In this document: positions 1 to 10,313 of the stretch, piece by piece
Numbering within the stretch: the first letter of the stretch is position 1
Layout of the letters: each line of letters opens with the position of its first letter
NCBI GenBank assembly: GCA_021199475.1
Contig: JAJQHZ010000124.1
Location: forward strand, 1 to 64,000
Length of the DNA stretch: 64,000 bases
Direction: 5' to 3'
From: Lachnospiraceae bacterium
GTDB lineage: Bacteria; Bacillota; Clostridia; Lachnospirales; Lachnospiraceae
Program-made: the position numbers and the translations under genes
The notes under the pieces: model-generated
Databases searched by the model: none
Told to the model about the DNA's origin: nothing
Seen by the model: only the letters and a program-made list of their open reading frames with translations

Positions 1-28
1 GAAGAGGGCTGAATCACGCTTTTGAGAG

Positions 29-952
29 TTAAAAAGCGCGGGAAATTGACATAAAATGCGGACGATTTTTTGTCTCCATATAGATTTTAGAAATATATTG
101 TCCGATTATACCGAGACAAAATAGTTGTATTCCGCCAATAAAAATAATAATGCAAACGGTTGAGGCCCACCCGTTCACTGGATCTCCGAAAACCAGTTTT
201 CTAACTATGATAACAATCATTAAAAGGAAAGCTATAAAAGTCATCAATACTCCGCCCCACGATGAGATACTTAAGGGAGCCTGAGAAAAATTGATAATTC
301 CATCAATTGCATATTTAAACAAAGAGAAAAAATTCCATTTTGTTTTGCCAGCTACACGCTCCACATTTTCAAAAGGAAGCCAATAGGTTCGAAAACCAAC
401 CCAGCCGAAAATTCCTTTTGAAAAGCGATTGTATTCGGACATTTGAACAATTGAATCAACCATTTCTTTCTTCATTAACCGAAAATCTCTGGCTCCGTCA
501 ACAATGTCAGCGTCTGAGATTCGATTAATAATATTGTAGAATTTCTTCGCAAACCAACTTCTGACAGGAGACTCGCCTTTTCGATCCAGTCTACGTGTTG
601 CTACGCTATCATAATCACCATTATCAAGTATCTCTACCATTTTGGGAAGAAGCGATGGGGGATCTTGCATATCCGCATCCATTACAGCGATATAGTCACC
701 GTCTGCATTACAGAACCCGGCATACATAGCGGCCTCCTTTCCAAAATTTCTAGAAAAAGAAATCCAAGTAATATGAGAGTCTGATTCTGCCAGCTGTTTT
801 AAAATTGCAAGGGTGTCATCTTTCGAACCGTCATTTACAAAAATCAATTCATATCTGCATTGTATATCAGACAACACTTTACTTACCTCTTTGTAAAATA
901 GCGGAAGTGCTTCCTGTTCGTTATAACACGGAATAATTATGGTCAATTTCAT
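29..952 (-). CDS. GtrB/DPM1-like membrane glycosyltransferase (GT2)
   Basis: Family 2 glycosyltransferase of the polyprenyl-phosphate type, expected to move a sugar from a nucleotide donor to undecaprenyl phosphate on the inner membrane face. The GT-A fold fills about residues 1-215, with the start motif IIPCYNEQEALP, the acidic FVNDGSKDDT loop and the metal-binding VMDADMQDPP (DxD). Two membrane helices follow at about 230-255 and 265-290, normal for this type (300-330 aa). GGAGG lies 9 bases before the ATG. It is the last gene of the leftward operon visible here, 125 bases after a GtrA-type gene, so the two probably form a GtrA/GtrB pair. The donor sugar cannot be told. Confidence 0.9.
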   Translation of the reverse strand: MKLTIIIPCYNEQEALPLFYKEVSKVLSDIQCRYELIFVNDGSKDDTLAILKQLAESDSHITWISFSRNFGKEAAMYAGFCNADGDYIAVMDADMQDPPSLLPKMVEILDNGDYDSVATRRLDRKGESPVRSWFAKKFYNIINRISDADIVDGARDFRLMKKEMVDSIVQMSEYNRFSKGIFGWVGFRTYWLPFENVERVAGKTKWNFFSLFKYAIDGIINFSQAPLSISSWGGVLMTFIAFLLMIVIIVRKLVFGDPVNGWASTVCIIIFIGGIQLFCLGIIGQYISKIYMETKNRPHFMSISRAF

Positions 953-1077
953 CAGCCTATTCCTCCATTTACATCACACATCAATTCATAGAAATAGTTA
1001 TAACGTTTGTACTATTAATTATTGAAATTACAATCTGCACGATACATATAACCACAATACACTATGAATCTGTCTCT

Positions 1078-1488
1078 CTAATCATGAAATATAATCACTT
1101 TGCTTGCTATATAGTTCAAAATGACTACAATGATATTCGCACCCGCTTTAACAATTATATCATCCCATGAGAGTATGTTTACAAAAACAAACATACAAAA
1201 CCAGTCAACCATACCTGTCGCCAGCCTGCATCCAATAAATCGAAACATTTCATTAATTACTCCTGTTATGGTAGTTTCTTCACTGCAAAAAACCCACGTG
1301 CGATTGGTCAGATATGCAAAGAGTACCGCTACGCTCCACGCAATAATTGTTCCCGGCATTGTTCCAATATTAATAATATGGGCACACACATAATAGACAA
1401 TAATGTTAATGAGCGTAGTACATACCCCGAAAAACAAATACATAACAATCGACTTATGCTGACTTAGTACTTCTTTCAGTTTATCCAT
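1078..1488 (-). CDS. GtrA family membrane protein
   Basis: Small four-helix membrane protein of the GtrA family (136 aa, family usual 120-170), thought to flip undecaprenyl-phosphate-linked sugars to the outer face. Hydrophobic helices lie at about residues 14-34, 42-60, 80-103 and 110-130. The pattern YLFFGVCTTLINIIVYY near the start and YLTNRTWVF after helix two are typical of the family; the last helix ends IASKVIIF. It sits between two GT2 genes in the leftward operon. Together with the GtrB-type enzyme at 29-952 and a GT-C-like protein upstream it would make a three-part side-sugar system. The ribosome site is weak (AAAGGA far from the ATG). Confidence 0.88.
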   Translation of the reverse strand: MDKLKEVLSQHKSIVMYLFFGVCTTLINIIVYYVCAHIINIGTMPGTIIAWSVAVLFAYLTNRTWVFCSEETTITGVINEMFRFIGCRLATGMVDWFCMFVFVNILSWDDIIVKAGANIIVVILNYIASKVIIFHD

Positions 1489-1569
1489 TTTTCTTTATGT
1501 CCTTTTTGACCTATGAAAATTACTTCCGCATGCATTCTACTTAATCTTTAGAAATTAATTGAATTCTGA

Positions 1570-2376
1570 TTAAGGATTATATTTACCACATAAATTCTTA
1601 ACTAGAATTTTCATGAGTTCCATATTTCCCTTAAAAAAACTAATTTTCGTCGGCGTCTTCCCATGTCTTGGATAAGCCCTAATTACGGGGATCTCGCATG
1701 CTTTTAAGCCAATTTGTGTTGCTCGAACAGATAAATATGCCAACAGCTCATATGTCATAAAGATATCGCGCAGTGGCTTCACTCTGTCATCTCTAAGATA
1801 GCGCATTGAATATGCCCTATAAGCATTTGTAGTATCAGTAAATTTCTTCCTCGCTGTTATAGAAATAATCGGTGCATGAATCAGTTTCACAGACAACAAC
1901 CTAATAGTTGGGGTATTAATCGCCTCCCCGCCTTTCACAAACCTGGACCCTTGGACAAAATCGTATCCTTCCTCTAGTTTTTTTATAAACTGCGGGACAT
2001 CCTCTATACTATCTTTGTTATTTCCATCAATCGTGATAACCCCCTTATAACCGCGTTGCATCGCCCACCAAATACCCATGCGAAGCTGTGCTCCCTGCTT
2101 GCCGTCATCCTTTTTGACCAAGAGTGTATTTACTTCCAGCTTTCTAAGCTTTTCTTCGTCAGTGCATCCATCCGTAGAGCCGCCGTCGCAAATCACAATA
2201 TCTGCGCGAGAGGAAATCTGATACTTTTTTGCCCGTAGCAATTCCTTATGTATTCTATTTCCCTCATTAATGATAGGAATCAGCAAAACATAATCACACT
2301 GTTTTTCAAGATATTCTGTGCATTCAAATGCAGGTACACCCTTTTGCGCTTCATAAACTACCTTCCTGTCAACCAT
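1570..2376 (-). CDS. Cytosolic GT2 glycosyltransferase
   Basis: Family 2 glycosyltransferase of the dolichol-phosphate-sugar synthase subgroup without membrane helices (268 aa). The nucleotide-binding start is YVLLIPIINEGNRI at about residues 29-42, followed by IVICDGGSTDG and the metal-binding ITIDGNNKDS, where the usual DxD aspartates are partly replaced by Asp-Gly-Asn-Asn. A later RAYPRHGKTPTK basic stretch may bind the lipid phosphate. AAAGGTGAG sits 6 bases before the ATG. It starts 13 bases after the DUF6311-like gene ends, so the two are cotranscribed. Acceptor and donor are unknown; it may supply the lipid-linked sugar for the neighbouring large membrane protein. Confidence 0.85.
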   Translation of the reverse strand: MVDRKVVYEAQKGVPAFECTEYLEKQCDYVLLIPIINEGNRIHKELLRAKKYQISSRADIVICDGGSTDGCTDEEKLRKLEVNTLLVKKDDGKQGAQLRMGIWWAMQRGYKGVITIDGNNKDSIEDVPQFIKKLEEGYDFVQGSRFVKGGEAINTPTIRLLSVKLIHAPIISITARKKFTDTTNAYRAYSMRYLRDDRVKPLRDIFMTYELLAYLSVRATQIGLKACEIPVIRAYPRHGKTPTKISFFKGNMELMKILVKNLCGKYNP

Positions 2377-2389
2377 TCTTTTCTCACCT

Positions 2390-4396
2390 TTATTTCACCA
2401 AAATTGTTTCCGGATACATACAATCACTTGCGTCACTATTGAGTGTTACTCTTATCCAGATCTCGTCAAAGTCAATTTCTATAATTTCATATTCGTTATC
2501 TCCACATACCAGGCAAGTACTTTTATATAACTGTGTCAGCAAATTATCATTCCGGTCAAAAAGGACGATATTCTGATAATTACTATAGCCGTTCGTCCAG
2601 TTATCGTCCGTCAATTCCGCCAGTGTCCATGTAACGTCACTATTTAACGTTAATGCATCAGATGTCCCGTTAACAGGGATCAGAAAATAATACCCGCAAA
2701 CAACAATCAATGATACAGCATCATTCCCTTTAAATATCTCCTGCCAGTTTGCCCATTCGTCACTGTTCCCAGTTACATAAACAGTATCCGCATCATAATC
2801 CCCGCCAAGCAGCTGTTCTGAAGCATCAATCCAACTCTGTGCTGCATTTGGATAAGCTCCAGAATTTGCAATGCATATATTTGTTGTAAGATTCTGTTTC
2901 CCAGCAAGAACGGCCAGTGTCCTATCAATGCCTACTGAACTTTCAGTACACATTAATTTTGAATGAGTGTCTCCCAAGTGAGCGGTATTTTCTGAATTTA
3001 CGACACTCAATGTCGGTTCCTGTTGAAATTTAGTATGTTTCTCTACGATCACTGTCTGTAAATCCCATAGCTGCACACTTATTACAGCTATCATAAGTAT
3101 CACAGAAATAAACTGGTGATATTTTTTACTTCCATCACTCCCGGCCACCAGAATATTTGTATTTTTTCTTAAGGAATAAACACCATATACAAGCATACAA
3201 GCTGTTACCAAATAAAACATTCGACTACTTGCACGGAAAATTCCACAAAGATTTACAATAGCAGTTGGTAGCGATATTTCTACGCCTGACGTTCCAAAAT
3301 AGACACTATTACTAACTGCAAAACACGCAAGAAATACACATGCACAAAAAACAGTATAATTTCTATGCCACCATGTTCTAAGGTTTACCGAATCACTAAT
3401 TGCCTTTTTTACAGACCGGTCAAGAGAGGCTAGAAGCAGAATAATAATGCCCAGCCCCCAATAGTTAAATCCATCATATTGTCCTTTTGCTTGAGAAAGT
3501 ACAGGAAAAACTTTTGACCACGTATAACCGCCAGCGGAATATGGGTTAATCAAAGCATTTAAATTCATAGAAAACCACCCATACCCATCCCTTGACACAT
3601 TAACCCCGAATCCTAATGCTCCGCATATTATTCCCCCAATATAGGCTGCAACCAAACTTATACCAAACCAAATCAATGCTTTCTTCCAGCGCTTTCTATA
3701 TCGTCCGTAATCGACGGACAAGAGCAAAGCACACATCATAACCAATGGCATAAAATACGGATGAATTCCTACACTTATAAATGCCAGAAGTGGAATCTGC
3801 CACGCGAATTTATCTGAGCCTTTCTGGTATTTATACCTATATTCGAGATAAAAATAGAGTGCCAATAAAAACAACCATTGAGAAGCCAGTGCTGTATGTC
3901 TGAATGCGCGTTCCCATAATGTGGGCACACAAGCAAATAGTATACCTGAAAGAAATGCAAATATATCTCTGTATACACCACATGACATACCTCGCGTTCC
4001 CAGTAATGCGCCTGCGCATCCATGAAGTAAAAAGCAGGCAAATATATATAATCCGAACCATTGAAAAGTGTCAGGCAGAATGTTGCGGAATACTTTAAAC
4101 AAAATACTTATCCACGGAAGACTATCTGTAAATGAAATGATCGTTCCATCTGGCCATGCTAATGTATTGTTCATACCCAATGGAAAACTCCAGTCAGAAT
4201 TTCTAAATGTCACCCATCCCGCATAATGCTGAATAACATCACTTTCATCATATCCATTTAAAATCCAACTATCATTCATTGGATTCAATACAGAAACGCC
4301 ATATAATAGTATAAAAATCAGTCCTCCTGCTAACGCGCCTATTATGCATACCTCGTATTTTCTATTTGCATCCCGTTTATTCATGATGTTTTTCAT
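2390..4396 (-). CDS. DUF6311-like multi-membrane protein, probable GT-C
   Basis: Integral membrane protein of 668 aa that looks like the DUF6311 family. About a dozen hydrophobic helices run from residue 14 to about 447; the outside tail of about 220 residues follows. After the first helix comes a conserved-looking loop, NGYDESDVIQHYAGW, then FPLGMNNTLAWPDG; acidic residues in this first outside loop are the hallmark of GT-C glycosyltransferases. I infer transfer of a lipid-linked sugar onto the exported glycan outside the cell. It overlaps the upstream isomerase gene by 4 bases (ATGA), so translation is coupled. Family naming is from memory of the motif; the function is inferred. Confidence 0.75.
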   Translation of the reverse strand: MKNIMNKRDANRKYEVCIIGALAGGLIFILLYGVSVLNPMNDSWILNGYDESDVIQHYAGWVTFRNSDWSFPLGMNNTLAWPDGTIISFTDSLPWISILFKVFRNILPDTFQWFGLYIFACFLLHGCAGALLGTRGMSCGVYRDIFAFLSGILFACVPTLWERAFRHTALASQWLFLLALYFYLEYRYKYQKGSDKFAWQIPLLAFISVGIHPYFMPLVMMCALLLSVDYGRYRKRWKKALIWFGISLVAAYIGGIICGALGFGVNVSRDGYGWFSMNLNALINPYSAGGYTWSKVFPVLSQAKGQYDGFNYWGLGIIILLLASLDRSVKKAISDSVNLRTWWHRNYTVFCACVFLACFAVSNSVYFGTSGVEISLPTAIVNLCGIFRASSRMFYLVTACMLVYGVYSLRKNTNILVAGSDGSKKYHQFISVILMIAVISVQLWDLQTVIVEKHTKFQQEPTLSVVNSENTAHLGDTHSKLMCTESSVGIDRTLAVLAGKQNLTTNICIANSGAYPNAAQSWIDASEQLLGGDYDADTVYVTGNSDEWANWQEIFKGNDAVSLIVVCGYYFLIPVNGTSDALTLNSDVTWTLAELTDDNWTNGYSNYQNIVLFDRNDNLLTQLYKSTCLVCGDNEYEIIEIDFDEIWIRVTLNSDASDCMYPETILVK

Positions 4397-5199
4397 ACAT
4401 TTACCCTTCCAAGGAGTTTATTACTATAAATTAACACATTTTCTACTGTGTCAGTATTATTTGCTCTACCCATTTCGACTGACACGAATCCACCATATTG
4501 GTAAGCACATAGATATTCCATCAACTCTTCATGCAACAGCCTTTCTTCTGGAGGCTTCAGTCCAGGTTCACTGATATGGACGTGATTAATGTATTCTATA
4601 TTTCCATCCAGCACCGACACCTTCTCGCCGTTCTGAATCATTGTTCCAACATCCAGATTTAAGAGAAATCCTCTCGAACCCACCTGTTTAACCAGATTAA
4701 GCGCCGCCGCGGTGTCATTGATATAATTCGTATTGTAAATAGGGGGATTAGCCTCCATCGCCAGTACCGTGCCGTGTACCGCCGCGTAATCTCCCAGTTC
4801 CCTAAAAAATGGGATCGCGATACGTTCATCTTCACCACTTTGCAGAGATCGGTTACGCGGGCATCCAAAAACCAGATTATGGCACCCAATCCGCTCTGCA
4901 AAAAGGATCGCCTTCTTTGTATAATCAAGCAGTATTTCCCGTTCCTGTTCGCTTCCAAAAATTCGCTCCGTTTTGCCATACCATATTGACTGCATAGACG
5001 AAATCATGAAGCCGTATTCTTTTTTGAGCGAAGCGGCCCACTGAGCGGCCTCGTCCAGATGATCGTAGGGATTTTCGGGGAAAATCCTGGTTGGAGCAAT
5101 CTCAAGTCCGTCGAAGCCATATTTTTTCATAAGGGTATAAACGGTTTCATCAACATTCTCATCCCAGGCTATATTCGATATAGATAGTTTTATTGCCAT
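4393..5199 (-). CDS. Sugar phosphate isomerase/epimerase-like TIM barrel
   Basis: Protein of the xylose-isomerase-like TIM barrel family (268 aa, usual size). Candidate divalent-metal ligands are spread as in the family: Glu in AMEANPP, Asp in LNLDVGTM, His in NHVHISEPG and Glu in VSVEMGR. It is expected to isomerise or epimerise a ketose or an activated sugar in the cytosol. AGGGAGC precedes the ATG by about 10 bases. It is coupled to the DUF6311-like gene downstream by a 4-base overlap and follows the SDR gene by 32 bases, so these genes may make and place one special sugar. The substrate is not visible from sequence; IolE/IolI-type activity on inosose is an alternative. Confidence 0.8.
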   Translation of the reverse strand: MAIKLSISNIAWDENVDETVYTLMKKYGFDGLEIAPTRIFPENPYDHLDEAAQWAASLKKEYGFMISSMQSIWYGKTERIFGSEQEREILLDYTKKAILFAERIGCHNLVFGCPRNRSLQSGEDERIAIPFFRELGDYAAVHGTVLAMEANPPIYNTNYINDTAAALNLVKQVGSRGFLLNLDVGTMIQNGEKVSVLDGNIEYINHVHISEPGLKPPEERLLHEELMEYLCAYQYGGFVSVEMGRANNTDTVENVLIYSNKLLGRVNV

Positions 5200-5231
5200 A
5201 TGGTTTTTGCTCCCTTCATCAGCATATCGTT

Positions 5232-6164
5232 TTAACAGTTAGCAGTGCTGTTTTCTTCAACAAATCTTTTGATATCTGTGAGAACCATCTGTTTATCCAT
5301 AAGATATCCGTTAGAACCTCCAAATAGTTCTGCGTAGTTTGAGCGGTAATCATAATATGCCGGAGTCTCGGTTATCTTGTTCTCAAATTTCTTCCCTGTC
5401 AAATAAGTATATACCTCCGCTGCGGACACAGGCTCCGTGGCGGGATGCAATAATTGAAGGTTGTTCACCAGAGCGGTCTGTATATCGCCCCGCAAACGAG
5501 ACAACGGGTAGAACTGATATACATTCCTGCTGTCTGTAAAATTTAATGCCGTAAAATCCAAATCCATGAATAAGGCTTTCAATCGTTTTCTGTCTTCATC
5601 AGCCAGTTCCCCGTGTTTATAAAAGCCGTTCTCCTGTAATGCATAATACTCTCTGAGCTGCGGTTCTTTTTCGGCCAGCTCATCGAATTTATTTTCTGAC
5701 AAGGCGGAAGGGATCACATGAATAAAATCATAGATAAAATTCTTTTTTATATTCATGCCGAATAATCCCGGCAATCGAATAATGAGCGCGTCCGGATACT
5801 TTTCACGTGTCCATTGCTCAAACCGATATCGGTTCAGCCCATACGCCGACAGACCTTCTATATCAACCTCGGAACCTTCATTTTTACCTGCAGGCTGTTT
5901 AAAAACATCAATGGTCGAGATCAGTACCAGTTTTTTCGGAGAAATATTTTCAATATTCTTCATGGCCTGTCGAACTGTCTCCATATCGGCGTCCGGATTT
6001 TTGTTAGCCAGATATTTTTCTGCCCGAAGCCCGGCGTAAATCAGCAGGTCAGGCTTAGAGCCAAAAGCTTCTGAAATATTTTTAGAATTGTATGCCCTGT
6101 CTATTTTTCCTGCTGCATATATATTACTTCCTACGAATCCTGTATATCCTACCAGTGCATTCAT
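5232..6164 (-). CDS. SDR-like NAD-dependent epimerase/dehydratase, altered active site
   Basis: Extended short-chain dehydrogenase-like protein of about 310 aa. The nucleotide-binding start is MNALVGYTGFVGSN, close to the GxxGxxG of nucleotide-sugar epimerases, and VLISTIDVF matches the Ser/Thr strand. The expected YxxxK catalytic pair appears as AYGLNRYRFEQW, with Arg in place of Lys, so activity may be changed or lost. I chose the ATG at 6164, not the longer frame from 6194, because AGGAGG lies 7 bases before it; that site overlaps the stop codon of the upstream gene, which couples the two. The substrate is probably a nucleotide sugar. Confidence 0.8.
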   Translation of the reverse strand: MNALVGYTGFVGSNIYAAGKIDRAYNSKNISEAFGSKPDLLIYAGLRAEKYLANKNPDADMETVRQAMKNIENISPKKLVLISTIDVFKQPAGKNEGSEVDIEGLSAYGLNRYRFEQWTREKYPDALIIRLPGLFGMNIKKNFIYDFIHVIPSALSENKFDELAEKEPQLREYYALQENGFYKHGELADEDRKRLKALFMDLDFTALNFTDSRNVYQFYPLSRLRGDIQTALVNNLQLLHPATEPVSAAEVYTYLTGKKFENKITETPAYYDYRSNYAELFGGSNGYLMDKQMVLTDIKRFVEENSTANC

Positions 6165-6174
6165 TAAAAACCTC

Positions 6175-9100
6175 CTAATCTCCACAGAGAACACTCATAC
6201 TTATATTAGCAAGGGTCTCATCGCAATCCAATACAACTGTATCAATTTCGTCTGCATACCAGAAATAATCGCAGCTGATTCTGATCAGATATTGATGTGT
6301 ACCTTCCTCAACAGTCATTGTATATCTGTATTTTTCAATGAACGTGCCGTTTTCCGTCACTCCCAGGCAGACTGTTGCCGTTACGCTTTCATCATCTTCC
6401 TTTGTATAACCGACAGCATCCTTTCCGTAATAAGCGGCATTGATCAAAAGATAATTTCCATTCTCCTTATCTATCTGGCTGACATTCTGAATAAAATACT
6501 GGTCTCCCTGCTTGTCCACTGTCGCTGCAACTTCATTACTGGCTGCCTCTTCCGTATCCAGCTCACCCCAGATTTTTGCCAGCTGATCCAGACTATAAAC
6601 ATGAAGAGACTTAGATGAATCCACATAATATGCCCCATTATCTGCGCTTACAAAGCGGTCATACCCATAATCAATCAATTCTATAGGGGAACATAACTTC
6701 ACCGATGTCAGCTTTACCTGGCTCTGTTCTGGGATATCTAACCTGATTCGGGTATATTCTGTAATGGGCACGGTAAATTCCACTGTTCCTCCCTCCGATG
6801 AAAGAGCAACTGAAATACTTTTACCTTCCGAAAAGTTTTCATCGGAATCCTCTGTATAAAACAGCTGCATAGCGCCGTCCGTGTCAGATTCATATTCAAT
6901 AACAATCCTTACAGATGCACCAACGAATTCCGTAATTTCCAGATAATCATTGAAATTATCCAGATACGGATCAATTCCGGTATAGGATAAAAGGATGCCT
7001 GTTTCGTCTGCTTTTATGTCCATATTGAAAGCATTGAAAGTCTGAATTCCATCTTTTAACACGTCTATATATTCAACTTCTTCTGAGCCCAAACTTTCAA
7101 TCATCTCATCATATCTATCGGAAAGACACCAGACCGCATATTCCCCATAATGGCAGAGAGGAACATAATTTTGGTATATATATTCAGCCACCTTATAGTA
7201 CCGGACAACATTGGCAATGCCATCTAAAGAAAGTGAATGCCTGCATTCCTCATTATCGTATGGCATAACTATGATCGGATTGCTATCTTTATTATGCGAG
7301 ATTTCCGAAATGAACTGTTCCTGCGTATATTCGCCGGAAAGCTGCAGGGGAGACTGTGAAACATATACCGGATTCTCCTTCTGCAAATAAGAATAGGATA
7401 ACGTATGATTGATAAAATCTACATAAGTTTCATCATCTTTCAACAAAATATCTGTCAGATACTCTAATGGTTTTAGGTGTTCAACAAGAGTTTCGTCAAT
7501 CACAACGCGTTGAACTGCCTCCCCGTCGGCTTTAGCCAGTGCCCAATAGGATTTATATTTATTTTCAGAATCCTCCTTTTCAATTCGGTCAATCTGGCAA
7601 GAATCCAATTCATAAAGATTTAATGTAATTTTGGTACCAGCGGTATCTGCCAGTGATACCGAACTGAAGTTTGCATCAGACTCAAAAAGCTGGGTCATCA
7701 GTATCAGAATCGTAAATATTGGTAAAAATGATTTTTGCTTAAATTGCGCCGAAGCAAACACAGCCAGATAAAGGGATGCAGTCCATAGGGTATATGTTAA
7801 ACTTGTCTCCACAAGAGAATGCCGGACAAGGCCGCGGGAAAAATTAACAAAATACGATACCCCAAGGACAATCAGGATATACCAGACCATTCCAGCCTTG
7901 TTTTTAAATCTTTTGGAAAAAATCACGTATAGTAGACTGCCTTCTACCAGAAGCGGCATCAATATATAACACCAAAAATACATCGTATACGTACTATTTC
8001 CAATATTGTTGTACGCCCAATTTTGATTAGAAGCGCTTAATTCTAAGAACTCCAGAAGCCTGCTGATTGGATTGACATCGGCTCTCATGCATAACAATAC
8101 CCATGCCGTCAACCCAACAATACCGCACGCAGCTAATGTCGTCAGTAACGGCTTTATGGCCTTCCATTTTTTTTCAACCACTATGTAGCATACCAATACA
8201 ACAAGGCACGCAATATCAAACGCATATCCCATATCCAAACGGTATAGAGAACACCAGATACAGGCAAGCCATATTAGCAATGCGCGCGCATAAGAGTTCT
8301 TTTTTATAAAAGCAACGACAGCCAGAATAATTAAAATTCCCTGCCCATAATAGCTGACAGAACTATAAAATGGGAAGAAAAGCGTGATTAACAGGGCTTC
8401 CTTTTCCCCGCAAATCTTTTTTGCCAGAAAATAAAACAGTACAGCTATCACTGGCGTAATGTAACTGCTATATGGTGAAAAGGCAGCGCCGATATAGTCT
8501 TGATTGACTAAGCCGTACAGAACTCCCTCCCATACTTCGGTCATCATATGTCCACCATAATGGCTGACAAGCGGGATATCCCCAAAATTAAGGAAATCCG
8601 ATATTAATATACTGGAGTTTGCTCCTTCAACAATATCTGCTGTATACGTACCGGTTAACTGCACCTGCACGGATAACGCAGATACACCGAAAACTAACAA
8701 TGGAAAAGCGATCTTATTTTCGTCCGGTAGTTTCTTCCGGTTTACCAATACCTTTATTAAGACAAGACATACCACCATCACTGCAAGCGTAAGCAACGCA
8801 TAACACTGTCTGATCGTAATAAAATAAATACCCTGTCCTGCCAGAACATTAATAAATTCTATGCACAGTGACAGAAGCAGTGGAAGAGAACTTGCAGTTA
8901 TAACGACGGCACATAATATTGTCTGACGATGCGGGATTTCGAAATCTTTACGCGTAAATGCAACTAACAGTATTAAGGCCAGTAAAAGCAAAATCACCTG
9001 TATTCCTAAAAGGAGTCTGCCGTCTGCCCATTCTGCTTTCACCATTACAGCCGCGGGATACCCCACCGCTAAAGCAGCTACAAACACGGAAAAGCAGGAA

Positions 9101-10299
9101 GAAAAGTCAATCCACCTGCTTAATTTCCCGATGATATAAACCAACGTAAATACGATGACAATGCTAATTATGTAGGAAGAATAATAAAAGACATCGTCGC
9201 CGGTGGATTCATCTGCAAAAAAGGTTATTGCCCGAAGCACCAGATTGACAAATGCCAATATCATAAACTTATCAAGAAAAGACCAAGCCTCCTGCTCGCG
9301 TTCTGTATATGTCAATTTCCCGGAGTAATTAACTCTCTCTGACGTTGCGACTCTGGCAAGGGTATACTTTTGATTTTTTATAAATGAGAAAAAGAGCAGC
9401 ATAGCAACCATTAGCAGAGCGAATGCAAGAAACCAATTGTTAAAATTTCCAATCACATTCGATACATCATAGCCAGATAATACCCCTGAGCCGATTACTC
9501 TGCTAAACTTCTGGATTTCTGTCTTCACGGAATCCATCGGATTAAATATCATCAGCACACTTACACTGAATACAATTGCGTAGAGCCAACATTCTTTGCA
9601 TTTATACTGTTTGGCTGCTGCAACACACGTTTCTATATTAAAGATGGTATAGAGAATACAAAACAGAAACGCAAAGAGGAGTAAAGCATCTATGCCCATC
9701 CATAATGCATACGGCAAAGTAATATATCTGCACACCTGATGTATCCCAACTGCCAGGCAGCCGGAAATCTCGCTGTCATTCACACGACACGAAGTCAGAT
9801 AATTCCCATCATCTGTATTTTCCGCCGTTCCGGATATGACTCCTGTATCACCATTTTCAGTGCATATTTTTATTATATAGGTACTGCCGCGATCCAACCC
9901 ACTAATATTCATTTCAATGGTATTCCATTGATCCGCGCTCAGTTCACTTGTGTGGACTGATGAATCGGCAATTTCTATCTTGCTGCTGTTCATCAGTACT
10001 ACATTCAAATTTGTATCTGTATTTTGCAAGTCCGATATATAAATCCGAATGCTTGTCAGACTCTGACCTTTTGACAGAAACTCCTGCAGGACGGGTTCGG
10101 ATAAGTCTATAACAGAACTCTCTTTGTTTGTCAGATCATTTTGATAATCATAGATTTTTTCTGTGTAATATGAATCCAGTCCATTCCCATAAAAAGTGCG
10201 TGCGACACACATCACAGCGATAATACTGGCAATTAATTTTATCACTGCAATAATGATTTTCTTGTTTTCTTTCAAGAACTTTGCGTATTGCATCTCCAC
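6175..10299 (-). CDS. Giant membrane protein (1374 aa) with outside domains, possible GT-C
   Basis: I do not recognise a named family. A membrane helix at residues 14-34 is followed by an outside beta-type domain to about residue 190, then many hydrophobic helices to about residue 870, then an outside tail of about 500 residues rich in short beta strands. In the middle, a loop with SHYGGHMMTEVWEG and further acidic loops resembles large GT-C or YfhO-like proteins that decorate glycans outside the cell. GTG at 10299 has GGAGA 5-6 bases before it; the ATG two codons later is an alternative. It lies between a GT2 gene (14-base gap) and the SDR gene, so it probably uses the sugar they prepare. 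Confidence 0.65.
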   Translation of the reverse strand: MEMQYAKFLKENKKIIIAVIKLIASIIAVMCVARTFYGNGLDSYYTEKIYDYQNDLTNKESSVIDLSEPVLQEFLSKGQSLTSIRIYISDLQNTDTNLNVVLMNSSKIEIADSSVHTSELSADQWNTIEMNISGLDRGSTYIIKICTENGDTGVISGTAENTDDGNYLTSCRVNDSEISGCLAVGIHQVCRYITLPYALWMGIDALLLFAFLFCILYTIFNIETCVAAAKQYKCKECWLYAIVFSVSVLMIFNPMDSVKTEIQKFSRVIGSGVLSGYDVSNVIGNFNNWFLAFALLMVAMLLFFSFIKNQKYTLARVATSERVNYSGKLTYTEREQEAWSFLDKFMILAFVNLVLRAITFFADESTGDDVFYYSSYIISIVIVFTLVYIIGKLSRWIDFSSCFSVFVAALAVGYPAAVMVKAEWADGRLLLGIQVILLLLALILLVAFTRKDFEIPHRQTILCAVVITASSLPLLLSLCIEFINVLAGQGIYFITIRQCYALLTLAVMVVCLVLIKVLVNRKKLPDENKIAFPLLVFGVSALSVQVQLTGTYTADIVEGANSSILISDFLNFGDIPLVSHYGGHMMTEVWEGVLYGLVNQDYIGAAFSPYSSYITPVIAVLFYFLAKKICGEKEALLITLFFPFYSSVSYYGQGILIILAVVAFIKKNSYARALLIWLACIWCSLYRLDMGYAFDIACLVVLVCYIVVEKKWKAIKPLLTTLAACGIVGLTAWVLLCMRADVNPISRLLEFLELSASNQNWAYNNIGNSTYTMYFWCYILMPLLVEGSLLYVIFSKRFKNKAGMVWYILIVLGVSYFVNFSRGLVRHSLVETSLTYTLWTASLYLAVFASAQFKQKSFLPIFTILILMTQLFESDANFSSVSLADTAGTKITLNLYELDSCQIDRIEKEDSENKYKSYWALAKADGEAVQRVVIDETLVEHLKPLEYLTDILLKDDETYVDFINHTLSYSYLQKENPVYVSQSPLQLSGEYTQEQFISEISHNKDSNPIIVMPYDNEECRHSLSLDGIANVVRYYKVAEYIYQNYVPLCHYGEYAVWCLSDRYDEMIESLGSEEVEYIDVLKDGIQTFNAFNMDIKADETGILLSYTGIDPYLDNFNDYLEITEFVGASVRIVIEYESDTDGAMQLFYTEDSDENFSEGKSISVALSSEGGTVEFTVPITEYTRIRLDIPEQSQVKLTSVKLCSPIELIDYGYDRFVSADNGAYYVDSSKSLHVYSLDQLAKIWGELDTEEAASNEVAATVDKQGDQYFIQNVSQIDKENGNYLLINAAYYGKDAVGYTKEDDESVTATVCLGVTENGTFIEKYRYTMTVEEGTHQYLIRISCDYFWYADEIDTVVLDCDETLANISMSVLCGD

Positions 10300-10313
10300 T
10301 TTTTCTCCACTAT

